NCBI GenBank assembly: GCA_965214565.1
Contig: OZ243951.1
Span: 434,001 to 498,000, forward strand
Source: VXYK01 sp965214565
GTDB lineage: Bacteria; Actinomycetota; Acidimicrobiia; Acidimicrobiales; Aldehydirespiratoraceae
Reading direction: 5' to 3'
Length of the DNA stretch: 64,000 nucleotides
Under the pieces are notes generated by a model. It was not told where the DNA came from and searched no databases. It saw nothing but the letters and a program-made list of their open reading frames with translations. The position numbers and the translations under genes are program-made. This document shows, piece after piece, positions 16,953 to 25,007 of this stretch. Numbering within the stretch: position 1 is the stretch's first letter; every line of letters starts with the position of its first letter.

Positions 16953-18164
16953 CTACCCGAGCGGTGAGCGGGGCAGCAGGTGGTCGGAGATGATCCGCTG
17001 CATGATCTCGCTGGTGCCCTCGAAGATCTTGGTCAGCCGGGCGTCGCGCCAATAGCGCTCGATGGGGAAGTCCGTGGTGTAGCCGGCGCCGCCGTGGATC
17101 TGGAGCGCCTCGGAGGTCACCCGCTCCGACATCTCCGAGGCCAGGTACTTCACCATCGCTGCCGTCATGTCGGAGCCCTCCTGGGCGTCTGCGCAGGCGG
17201 CCACCTGGTACATCAGGGCGCGGCACGCCTCGATCTGCGCGGCCATCTGGGCGATCTTGAAGCGGGTGACCTGGAAGTCGCCGATGGGCCGCCCGAACTG
17301 TTCCCGCTGCTGGACATAGGCGATGGAGTCCTCCAAGGCGCCTCGGGCCAGGCCGATGGAGCGGGCCGCGGTGTGGATCCTGGGGGTCGTCATGGCCGCT
17401 GCGGTCCGCTTGAAGCCTGCGTCGTCGGCCGTTTGCGCCTTCTGGTGTCCGATGAGGCAGTCGTCGGGAACGAAGCAGTCGTCAAACGACAGTTCGAATG
17501 TGCGCCAGCCGTGATAGCCGATCTTTCTGATGGGGTTGCCTGACACCCCCTCGGGGAATGCGCCCGGTTCCTTGTGGACGGCGAACTGGCGGATCCCCGA
17601 GTGGCGGTCTTCGGGGTCGTAGGGCTTGTTGCGGGCGACCACCAGGATGCAGTCGGCCTCGTCAGCGAAGGTACACCACATCTTCTGACCGTTGAGCAGC
17701 CAGCCGCCGTCGGTGCGGCGCGCCCTGGTGCGGATCGAGGCTATGTCGGAACCTGCACCGGGTTCAGACATTGCGAAGCAGCCCAGCCATTCGCCCCTGG
17801 CGGCCAGTGGCAGGTACTTCTCACGCTGGGCAGGATCAAGCAACGAGGCCATGCCGGCGCGGGCGATGATGCTGGCCACGCTCATCCACCCGCGGGCCAG
17901 TTCCTCGGTGATCAGGGCGTACTCGAACACGCCGAGCCCGAGGCCGTCGTAGCGCTCCGGCACCATCACCCCGAAGAAGCCCAGTTCGCCCATCTGCGAG
18001 CGCAGATCGTCGGGGATGAGGCCCTGTTCGGGGTCGAGACGGTTGGCGAGCGGCAGCACACGGTCCATGGCGAACTCGCGGGCCATCGCCTGGATCGCCA
18101 CCCGCTCGTCTGTGCGGTATGGGGCCGGGATCGGGGGCCGGGGGTCGACCAGGGCGCGGGGCAC
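16953..18164 (-). CDS. Acyl-CoA dehydrogenase
   Basis: This 403-residue flavoprotein has normal length. Visible family marks are GCFAMSEPGAGSDIASI (FAD and substrate loop), QREQFGRPIGDFQVTRFKIAQM, the QIHGGAGY motif and a C-terminal RDARLTKIFEGTSEIM whose Glu (FEGTSE) is the usual catalytic base. It oxidises an acyl-CoA at the alpha-beta position and passes electrons to ETF. It is the second gene of the operon, 2 bp after the upstream MaoC gene and 24 bp before the next. Confidence 0.9.
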   Translation of the reverse strand: MPRALVDPRPPIPAPYRTDERVAIQAMAREFAMDRVLPLANRLDPEQGLIPDDLRSQMGELGFFGVMVPERYDGLGLGVFEYALITEELARGWMSVASIIARAGMASLLDPAQREKYLPLAARGEWLGCFAMSEPGAGSDIASIRTRARRTDGGWLLNGQKMWCTFADEADCILVVARNKPYDPEDRHSGIRQFAVHKEPGAFPEGVSGNPIRKIGYHGWRTFELSFDDCFVPDDCLIGHQKAQTADDAGFKRTAAAMTTPRIHTAARSIGLARGALEDSIAYVQQREQFGRPIGDFQVTRFKIAQMAAQIEACRALMYQVAACADAQEGSDMTAAMVKYLASEMSERVTSEALQIHGGAGYTTDFPIERYWRDARLTKIFEGTSEIMQRIISDHLLPRSPLG

Positions 18165-18166
18165 TG

Positions 18167-18664
18167 TCAGCCGTCCCTCTCAGGGTGCCCTTTGGCCACC
18201 AGGTTGGTGCGCTGGTAATCGACGACCAGTTCGTCGTGCTGGTTGCGGGCCTCGGTGCGCCAAGTGACGATGCCGGTGCTGGGCCGGGTCTGCGACTCGC
18301 GGGCCTCGACCACCCGCGAGGATGCCGTGAGCGTGTCGCCCGGATGCACCGGGCAGTGGAATCTCACGTTCTCCATGCCCAGGAACGGTCCACCGATCTC
18401 GCTCAGATCCTCGACCGACAGGCCGACGACCGTGCAGAGCACCAGCATCGGGTTTACCACGACGTCGGGGTGGCCGTGCGCTTCGGCGAACTCGGCGTTG
18501 AGGTGCATGGGGTTCCAGTTGCATGTCGCCGTTGAGAACAGGGCGTTGTCGCCGGCGGTGATCGTGCGCCCCCAGTGGTGGACGAACTCGCGCCCCTCGG
18601 GGAAGTCCTCGAACTGGTGGCCGTGGACAACCACAGGAAAGCTGTCGAAGTCGGGGGTGTCCAT
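18167..18664 (-). CDS. MaoC-family acyl-CoA hydratase
   Basis: This 165-residue hot-dog-fold protein has the hydratase-type segment FSTATCNWNPMHLNAEFAEA, with Asn-Pro-x-His in place of the usual D-x-N-P-x-H, and VHPGDTLTASSRVVEARES later in the chain. It is the first gene of the operon that continues with the acyl-CoA dehydrogenase 2 bp downstream. Two distinct MaoC proteins in one operon suggest two hydration steps or a two-part enzyme; a heterodimer is possible but cannot be shown here. Confidence 0.85.
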   Translation of the reverse strand: MDTPDFDSFPVVVHGHQFEDFPEGREFVHHWGRTITAGDNALFSTATCNWNPMHLNAEFAEAHGHPDVVVNPMLVLCTVVGLSVEDLSEIGGPFLGMENVRFHCPVHPGDTLTASSRVVEARESQTRPSTGIVTWRTEARNQHDELVVDYQRTNLVAKGHPERDG

Positions 18665-18871
18665 CAGCCGAAGACGCTAACAACCAACCCCTGAGACGAC
18701 AAACAGGGCCACCAGACCAGGCGAGACGAACAGCCTGTGAACAACAGCGGCCCAGTCCATAGATTCCATACTCGCTCCAATCCTTGGTGCCTGCGCAAAA
18801 CCCAGGGTGAATCAGACCCCCCTAACATCGTGCCCCTCACCCGCCCTGGACAGCGAAGGCGGCCGACTCGC
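18665..18871. other. Upstream region of the acyl-CoA operon
   Basis: This 207-bp gap lies between the start of the MaoC operon and the end of the AbiEii-type gene. I see no open frame with protein-like sequence, no hairpin and no RNA gene. The operon promoter should lie here. Confidence 0.3.
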
Positions 18872-19504
18872 CTAGAAGTCGATCTCGAAGTCCCGTTCCT
18901 CGTGTACTGGCGGAAGCAGGGATATCTCGTTTCGCCATCGCTCGATTACGGCGCTGTGGGCTGTGAATCGGGGGTCCGCTTCGATGCTTTCGAGCGCTCG
19001 GTCGAGCCAGGCGCGTTTGAACATGGGGTCTTTGTCCGCGGCGAGTCGGCACATCTCGGTGAGTCCGTGGCGGACCTCTAGGGCAATGAGGTCGTGGAGG
19101 TCTCGGGCCTCCTCGCGGCGGCAGAACGCAAGCACCTTGTCGCCCGCGAGGTCGTGCTCGTGCATCAGCAGCCCTTCGGGGGTGTCCACGACGGGGAACG
19201 ACCTGTAATCAACGCCGAGATCGATCGACAAGTCCTCCCCCTCGAAGTTCACTTTGAGTCGTACGAGCTGGGGATACTCGAAGACCCGTTCGGTGCTGAA
19301 CGACAGCGTGTGGAGGTGGCGTTCGACCTGCTGGACGAACCCGACGACGACAGTACCGGCGGGACCGAGAAAGTCGAGGTCTCGGGTGACCCGGTCGATG
19401 ACGCCGTAGGCGATCAGGGCGGCTCCGCCGCCCAGAGCAAATTCGTGCTGACGGCCGAGTTCACCGATAATGCGGCGCACCTCGGCCTGCAAGGGGGTGA
19501 GCAC
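18872..19504 (-). CDS. AbiEii-type nucleotidyltransferase
   Basis: From GTG 19504 the protein has about 210 residues. It opens with LTPLQAEVRRIIGELG and then FALGGGAALIAYGVIDRVTRDLDFL, the G-G and D-x-D pattern of the nucleotidyltransferase AbiEii/AbiGii (DUF1814) family. LSIDLGVDYR supplies the third acidic residue. In type IV toxin-antitoxin systems such proteins are toxins that modify tRNA or other RNA. Here the gene is 8 bp behind a small protein gene of unknown family, likely its partner. It ends at a region without known genes. Toxin activity is inferred from family and pairing only. Confidence 0.75.
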   Translation of the reverse strand: MLTPLQAEVRRIIGELGRQHEFALGGGAALIAYGVIDRVTRDLDFLGPAGTVVVGFVQQVERHLHTLSFSTERVFEYPQLVRLKVNFEGEDLSIDLGVDYRSFPVVDTPEGLLMHEHDLAGDKVLAFCRREEARDLHDLIALEVRHGLTEMCRLAADKDPMFKRAWLDRALESIEADPRFTAHSAVIERWRNEISLLPPVHEERDFEIDF

Positions 19505-19512
19505 TGGCGGGT

Positions 19513-19848
19513 CTACCTGATGATGCCGCGGCGGTCGAACCAAGCCTCCCATGCCTCCACGACATGCTGGGACAACCAGATCCGCTCCCACATGGCTAAC
19601 AGCTCGTCAAGCCGGATATAGAACCGGACGTCGTCCTCGAGGCCCTCGGTCAGCACCAACTGATAAAGGTGCAGCCGATCCCATTCATCATCGAGATCGA
19701 ACGGTCCGGCGTAGGACCAGTCGATGTGGATAGGGAGTTCCACGATGCCTTCGGCTTTGGTGATTGTGGGGTCGTCGATGTCGTCGGGCGTGGGCACCTT
19801 CCGACAGGCGATCCACGGGGGCAATGTCATCTCGGTGAAATGTGCCAT
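19513..19848 (-). CDS. Small acidic protein paired with AbiEii-type gene
   Basis: From ATG 19848 the protein has 111 residues beginning AHFTEMTLPPWIACRK. It is acidic and rich in aromatic residues (WSYAGPFDLDDEWDRLHLYQLVLTEG) and ends in a helical region with DELLAMWERIWLSQHVVEAWEAWF. I do not recognise a named family or a clear helix-turn-helix. A -10-like TATAGG lies 9 nt before the ATG. The 8-bp spacing to the nucleotidyltransferase gene suggests a two-gene unit in which this is the antitoxin or accessory protein. Confidence 0.65.
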   Translation of the reverse strand: MAHFTEMTLPPWIACRKVPTPDDIDDPTITKAEGIVELPIHIDWSYAGPFDLDDEWDRLHLYQLVLTEGLEDDVRFYIRLDELLAMWERIWLSQHVVEAWEAWFDRRGIIR

Positions 19849-19968
19849 GACCACAACCCTATACCAGCACGCTCGGTCCGAACCCCTTCTCGCGCCCGCT
19901 GGGCGTCGTTGTCGCACTCTCCGACTCTCACCGGTGCGAGCCGACGAATCGTTTACAAGGCTAGTCAT

Positions 19969-20118
19969 TGAGGTTCCCCCCTAATCGTGGAGACATGCTC
20001 TATAAGGAGGAGCCATGTCTAGACCACGAAGATGCTTGACCGGGAGTTGGGGGATGGGGCTGTGCGGATTGTTCGGGAGGCCAGACAGTCTGTGGCACCG
20101 CCGCAGGTCAGCAGGTAA
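19969..20118 (+). mobile_element. IS3-family left-end remnant with broken OrfA start
   Basis: An element end TGAGGTTCCCCCCTAATCGT at 19969 is followed by a strong ribosome site (AAGGAGGAG) and ATG 20015 (MSRPRR). One frameshift later, at 20032, comes LDRELGDGAVRIVREARQS, which is the N-terminus of an IS3-type OrfA transposase. The frame stops at 20118, where the neighbouring gene's 3' end overlaps. The rest of the element is absent, so it cannot move. Confidence 0.6.
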
Positions 20119-21568
20119 GGACTGTCGTATGTGTGCGCGCATGCTCGTAATCCTCTAAGGAGGGTAGGAAGCCGTGCCCGTACCGGTCTCTCATCCAGTC
20201 GAAGACACAATCGAACCCGTCATGATGGCCGCAGTCGCGCCAGCCGTCGGCAGAAGTGCCCAACGTCTCGGGATGGAACGCCCTGCATCCGTCGGGAAGG
20301 TCTGACTCGATGGTCTGTTGGATGACGTGGGCCAGTTCATGCAGAAGCGTGCTGAGGCGGACATGCCCGCCTCGGTCGATGAGCCACACACCGCCTCGCG
20401 AGAGTTCCGCGCGGTCATCCCATTGGTGGTTCGCCGTCCCGCATCCTTCCGCCCTTGGCCCGCAACGTTCCCAGATGGTCTCCTCGGGCAGGATGTACAC
20501 AACAGGCAGCAGAGGGGGCGCGTCGGCAACATCGGCCCATATCCGCGCGACCACCTCATCTACCTCATCGTTCGGCACGATCAGAAACTGGTCGATGAAA
20601 CGCCAGTCGGCCCTCCTGAACGCACAGTCAGTCCGCACCCAATAGGCGGGATCGGGAATGTCACCGATGACATTCCCGGCGTCGTCATGCACTACGACGC
20701 TCTGAGCCGGTGTCTGTCCCGGTGACGCGTCGGGATCTCGTGGCACGTACAACACACCAGCTTGGCCTACCCAGTCAAGGCCGGAACAGGGCGACAACGG
20801 CTTCTCGACCGTTTCGAAAACGAACTCGTACGGCTCCTCAAGGGGCGGCGGCAGGAATGCCAGACAGCCCAACGCCCCCCATTCGATGCGGGTGCTGCCG
20901 GGGCAGATTCGTTCGGCGAAGGCGGCTGCGTCGTCGGCGCGGCAGGGTGGGCTGTACGGGTCGATTGTGACTGCTGGGCGGTTTTGGTAGCGCCATAGGA
21001 ACGTGACCAGGTGCGCTCGGGTCAACGGGGCGTCGGGTGAGAACGTCGTTGCGCTGGTACCGGTGGTGATGTTGCGGTGAGACATCCACGACACCGGCCC
21101 CTGCTGCCAGCCTGAATGCACGTCGTTAAATGTGTGGGCGGGTGCATCGGGTTCGTTCTCGATACGCCACAGAAACGCTGCGATCTGTGCTCGGGTCAAC
21201 GGGTCATACGGTGAGAAAGTTGTGGTGCTGGTGCCGGTGGTGACACCGGCGTGAACCATCCATGACACCGCAGCCGACTCACCCATGTCGGTGAATGTGT
21301 GGGCGGGTGCTTCGGGCCGGTCTTGCATCGCCCACAGCCAGCGGGCTGCATCACCGCGGGTGACGGTGCGGTCCGGCAAGAAACAGGCAACGGAATAAAT
21401 GGGGATGCCGGTTATCGAATTGTCGACAGACCATTGCACCGGCTCAGCAAAATACCGGTCCTCGGACACGTCGCCGTATCCGCCGACAGCACCCGCGGGA
21501 CCCGCAGCGAACAGCACCAACACCAACGCCGCGCCAACAACCAGCGGGCGCAGAACAGACTCAGACAC
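20108..21568 (-). CDS. Secreted S-layer-repeat protein with HExxH metallopeptidase-like domain
   Basis: I chose GTG 21568 because it starts a clean signal peptide (SESVLRPLVVGAALVLVLFAAGPAGA) and has GCGGGAGA upstream. The longer frame is antisense to the next gene. The mature protein (~460 residues) has three S-layer-homology-like repeats at about 30-210, each with an aromatic strand and a repeated FSP..PLTRA.. element such as TTFSPYDPLTRAQIAAFLW. The C-terminal half holds LLHELAHVIQQ (His410, Glu411, His414), a zinc-peptidase signature, in a Cys-rich context (many Cys pairs, e.g. RDCGHHDGFDCVFDW). It is probably exported and cell-wall associated. The IS3 remnant touches its 3' end, so the last residues may be altered. 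Confidence 0.7.
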   Translation of the reverse strand: MSESVLRPLVVGAALVLVLFAAGPAGAVGGYGDVSEDRYFAEPVQWSVDNSITGIPIYSVACFLPDRTVTRGDAARWLWAMQDRPEAPAHTFTDMGESAAVSWMVHAGVTTGTSTTTFSPYDPLTRAQIAAFLWRIENEPDAPAHTFNDVHSGWQQGPVSWMSHRNITTGTSATTFSPDAPLTRAHLVTFLWRYQNRPAVTIDPYSPPCRADDAAAFAERICPGSTRIEWGALGCLAFLPPPLEEPYEFVFETVEKPLSPCSGLDWVGQAGVLYVPRDPDASPGQTPAQSVVVHDDAGNVIGDIPDPAYWVRTDCAFRRADWRFIDQFLIVPNDEVDEVVARIWADVADAPPLLPVVYILPEETIWERCGPRAEGCGTANHQWDDRAELSRGGVWLIDRGGHVRLSTLLHELAHVIQQTIESDLPDGCRAFHPETLGTSADGWRDCGHHDGFDCVFDWMRDRYGHGFLPSLEDYEHARTHTTVLTC

Positions 21569-21722
21569 AATGTCTCCCGCTTCCTGCCCAGACACACACC
21601 AGACGAGACTGGGTACATTACGGCACCAACGTGACACTACACCAGCCGGGGCACCCGGGCAGGAGAAGTCCGCACCTTGCAGGGTCCGGCCCTTGACAGG
21701 TGCCGGGCCAGTGGTCAAGCAT

Positions 21723-22538
21723 GTGCCGGTGACTACTGAGGCTGTCGCTGCGCTGGAGGCTCTCCACAACAGGATCGTTGAGGTCGCCCGGACGTTCTCC
21801 GAGCCGGAGTGGATAGCTCCCTCGGCATGCCCGGGTTGGCGGGTGCGCGATGTCGTCGCACACATGGGTGCGGGCGCGCGCAGCATCATCGACCCGCTCC
21901 GTGTGCCCGAGGAGCGGCTCCCGCTGCCCTTAGACCGCGAGCGGGAGCACGACTTGCATGTCGACATCCGCCGCAGTTGGACGACCGCTGAGGTGTTGGA
22001 CGAGTTCGAGCAGTTCAGCGCCGAACGGTTGGAACGTCTGCCGGGCCTTCAAGAGGAACCGCTCGCCTCCACCGAGATCGAGATTCCCGGACTGGGCACC
22101 TATCCCATGCACGCCGCGGCCAACGGAATGGCCTTCGACTACCTCTGTCACCTCTACCACGACATTGTGCAACCGGCGGGTCCGATACAGCGTGAACTGC
22201 CCGCACCGACCCACGCAGAGATGCTGCCGGTAGTGCAGTGGATGATGTGGGGCCTGCCCCAGATGCAGGGTCCGGAACTCGATGAATCCCTGCTCGCGCC
22301 GCTGACCATCCGCCTGACCGGCCCAGGCGAGAGCGAGTGGACGGTGCGCAGGCCAGATCCCACCGGTGGACTGACAGTGGAAGCCGATGCCAGTGCGGGT
22401 GCAGCGGTTGTAGCGACCTCCAGCGCCGTCGATTTCGTGTCGTGGGGTACGGGCCGGTCCCCCTGGCACACCGCATGCGAAATCGAAGGCGACACCGCCG
22501 TCGCGACCGCGTTCTTGTCGACCTTGAACATCGTCTGA
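21723..22538 (+). CDS. Mycothiol-dependent maleylpyruvate isomerase-like (DinB-fold) protein
   Basis: From GTG 21723 (or 21729) the protein has about 270 residues. The segment ACPGWRVRDVVAHMGAGAR is the N-terminal signature of the maleylpyruvate isomerase/DinB-like fold, whose His residues bind zinc. The second half has the strand-rich C-terminal domain seen in actinobacterial members. Mycothiol-dependent isomerases and transferases have this layout; the true substrate is unknown. It begins a run of plus-strand catabolic genes but is 119 bp from the next. The GTG is divergent from the S-layer-repeat protein start (154 bp between the two). Confidence 0.7.
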   Translation: MPVTTEAVAALEALHNRIVEVARTFSEPEWIAPSACPGWRVRDVVAHMGAGARSIIDPLRVPEERLPLPLDREREHDLHVDIRRSWTTAEVLDEFEQFSAERLERLPGLQEEPLASTEIEIPGLGTYPMHAAANGMAFDYLCHLYHDIVQPAGPIQRELPAPTHAEMLPVVQWMMWGLPQMQGPELDESLLAPLTIRLTGPGESEWTVRRPDPTGGLTVEADASAGAAVVATSSAVDFVSWGTGRSPWHTACEIEGDTAVATAFLSTLNIV

Positions 22539-22657
22539 CAGAGTCCGCGCCCGACAGAGTCCGCCTCCGCAAAACACGCCCAGGACCCCGACCAGAATCT
22601 CAACCGCCCAGACAGGTCCACCTCGACTGAGCCCGACGAAAGAGCCGACACTCGACC

Positions 22658-23929
22658 ATGACCATCACCTCCCCCGACCCTGTCGAGTTCGCAGCGGCCT
22701 GCGCAGCGGACGGCGAGATGCGCCTGGCGGTCCGCTACTGGACCGGCGGGCTGCGTCTGGAGGTCGGCGACTCAACCACCGGCTTCACCGTTGTCAACGG
22801 CGAGATCACTGCCGGTGTGCCCGAAGAGGGCGAAGGGGTGATCACAATCACCGGGCCTGTGGAGCTGTGGGCACCGCTGATGGAGCCCGTACCGCCCCGG
22901 TACGCCCAGATCTCAGTACTGTTGGCCCTAGGTGAAGCGGGTCTGCAACGGGGGGATACCGACCCCCTGCTGTTGTGGCAGTACCTGCCGGCGGTGGAGC
23001 GGGCCAGTGAACTGCTGCGGGCACCCGCGTCGGAGGCCGACCGGCAGACCGGGGTGGACGAAAGCGGCCCACTCCCCCGCCACGACAGCCCGGTCGGCCG
23101 ATACATCCACCTCGAGATCGACGGGCACGACCATCGCATCTACTACGAAGAGGCCGGTTCGGGCGTCCCGCTGCTCTGCCAGCACACCGCCGGAGCCAAC
23201 AGCCTCCAGTACCGGCATCTGTTCGAGTCGTCCGAGATCACCGACCGCTTCCGCCTGATCGCCTACGACCTTCCCTACCACGGCAGGTCGGTGCCGCCGG
23301 TGCAGCAACGATGGTGGGAGCACGAGTACGCACTGCGCGGGCACTTCCTGCGACAGGTGCCCCTGGCACTGGCCGGGGCCCTCGACCTCGAGCGGCCGGT
23401 GTTCATGGGCTGCTCAGTAGGGGGGCTGCTGGCCCTGGACCTGGCGCTGCACCACCCGGGCGCGTTCCGAGCGGTGATCTCCCTCGAGGGAGCACTGCAC
23501 ATCGGCGGAGACCGGAACGCCTTCTTCGGGTTCTGGCATCCGCAGGTGAGCAACCACTCCAAGGCCCGCATGATGGAGGGGCTGTGCTCGCCGACCTCAC
23601 CGACGCCGTATGTGAAGGAGGTGTCGCAGGTGTACTCCGCAGGTTGGCCGCCGGCGTTCTCCGGTGACCTCCACTACTACATGGAGGACTACGACATCCG
23701 CGACCGGGCCGCTGAGATCGACACCAGCGCCACCGCCGTACACATCATGAACGGCGAGTACGACTACAGCGGCAGCATCGAGCTGGGCCGTGAGGCCCAT
23801 CAGGCGATCGCCGGCTCCACCCACACCGAGATGGCCGGTGTGGGGCACTTCCCGATGCAGGAGAACCCCGAAGTGTTCATGGGGTACCTGCTGCCGATAC
23901 TGGATCGGATCCAAGCCCAGGCAGACTGA
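22658..23929 (+). CDS. Alpha/beta hydrolase with N-terminal SCP2-like extension
   Basis: The 423-residue protein has two parts. Residues 1-130 resemble a small lipid-binding (SCP2-like) domain with GLRLEVGDSTTGFTVVNGEIT. Residues 145-420 form an alpha/beta hydrolase with oxyanion region PLLCQHTAGANSLQYRHL, nucleophile elbow GCSVGG (Ser), acid in NGEYDYS and base in GVGHFPMQE. Such fusions are seen near steroid and terpenoid catabolism. It begins an apparent cluster of SDR, P450, aldehyde dehydrogenase and acyl-CoA ligase genes, 40 bp before the SDR. The substrate is probably an ester or C-C bonded ring-cleavage product, inferred from the class. Confidence 0.82.
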   Translation: MTITSPDPVEFAAACAADGEMRLAVRYWTGGLRLEVGDSTTGFTVVNGEITAGVPEEGEGVITITGPVELWAPLMEPVPPRYAQISVLLALGEAGLQRGDTDPLLLWQYLPAVERASELLRAPASEADRQTGVDESGPLPRHDSPVGRYIHLEIDGHDHRIYYEEAGSGVPLLCQHTAGANSLQYRHLFESSEITDRFRLIAYDLPYHGRSVPPVQQRWWEHEYALRGHFLRQVPLALAGALDLERPVFMGCSVGGLLALDLALHHPGAFRAVISLEGALHIGGDRNAFFGFWHPQVSNHSKARMMEGLCSPTSPTPYVKEVSQVYSAGWPPAFSGDLHYYMEDYDIRDRAAEIDTSATAVHIMNGEYDYSGSIELGREAHQAIAGSTHTEMAGVGHFPMQENPEVFMGYLLPILDRIQAQAD

Positions 23930-23969
23930 CACCAGCAGGAAACTGACACAAACAGAACAGGAGAGGTCC

Positions 23970-24881
23970 GTGGGAGCCCAAATCAAGAACCGGCCGGTGG
24001 TGGTGACCGGCGGAGGAAATGGAATCGGAGCGTCGCTGGCACAGCAGGCTGCGCGGCGCGGCGCCGCTCACGTTGTCGTCGTCGACGTGGATCTCGAGGC
24101 GGCACAGGCCGTCGCGGAGGGAATCGCCGGACAGGGTGGCGCCGCGACCGCCCGCCGATGCGATATCACAGACGCCGAAGCGGTAGAGAAGCTGGCGCAG
24201 TCCATTGCTGTCGAACACGGCACACCCGCTCTGGTATGTGCCAACGCAGGGGTGATGATGCCGGTGTCCCCACTGCTCGACGCTTCTGCGAGCGATGCCG
24301 AATGGGTGATCAGGGTCAACGTTGGAGGGACGCTGCACACACTCCAGAGCTTCGGGCGGCTCATGGCCGCAGGCGAGCAACAGGGTTGGCTCATGGCCAC
24401 CGGTTCGGAACACTCTGTGGGCGTTCCCCACATCAACGGTGGCGCCTACACTGCTTCGAAACATGCAGTGCTCGGGATGTGCGACGTGATGCGGGCCGAA
24501 CTTCCAGAACACGTCGGGATCAGTGTGCTCTGCCCCGGTCTGACAGCGAGCCGCCTCTGGGACTCGACCCGCCACCGCCCCGACCAGTACGGCGGCAGCG
24601 CCGACAACGACCCGGGTACCGGGGCGTTCATGGAACAGATGGGGATGAGCGCCGAGACAGTCGCCCAGCGGGCCCTCGACGCAATCGCAGCCGGCCACTT
24701 CCTGATCCCCACCCACTACAACGCACGCGCCTACGCCCAGAAACGAGCCGACGAAATGGCCGAGGCCTTCGACCGCCTAGCCGAGATCGACACCTCCGAC
24801 TACGACCTGACCACCAGAGTCGTCGAATTCCTGGAGTCGGCCGCGGAGACCCCGGACCACGAAGACACACAAGGGAACTGA
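23970..24881 (+). CDS. Short-chain dehydrogenase/reductase
   Basis: GTG 23970 is preceded by AGGAGAGG at good spacing and gives a 303-residue SDR. The nucleotide motif TGGGNGIG and the motif CANAG are present, and the catalytic pair is in AYTASKHAV (Tyr-x-x-x-Lys). A Ser for the triad is in MATGSEHSV. Asp in VVVDVDLEA suggests NAD preference, which is weak evidence. It lies between the hydrolase and the P450 gene of the same strand and likely oxidises an alcohol in the same pathway. Confidence 0.88.
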   Translation: MGAQIKNRPVVVTGGGNGIGASLAQQAARRGAAHVVVVDVDLEAAQAVAEGIAGQGGAATARRCDITDAEAVEKLAQSIAVEHGTPALVCANAGVMMPVSPLLDASASDAEWVIRVNVGGTLHTLQSFGRLMAAGEQQGWLMATGSEHSVGVPHINGGAYTASKHAVLGMCDVMRAELPEHVGISVLCPGLTASRLWDSTRHRPDQYGGSADNDPGTGAFMEQMGMSAETVAQRALDAIAAGHFLIPTHYNARAYAQKRADEMAEAFDRLAEIDTSDYDLTTRVVEFLESAAETPDHEDTQGN

Positions 24882-25007
24882 CAGCCGATTCAAACAGCAA
24901 AACTATGGCCGTACCGCCATCGTGTCGGAACGAAAGCCCGTGTTAGGCTCCCTCGCAGTTTGCGAGCGGACCACCCTCGACAGCAACCCCGAACCTAGGA
25001 GTCCCCC

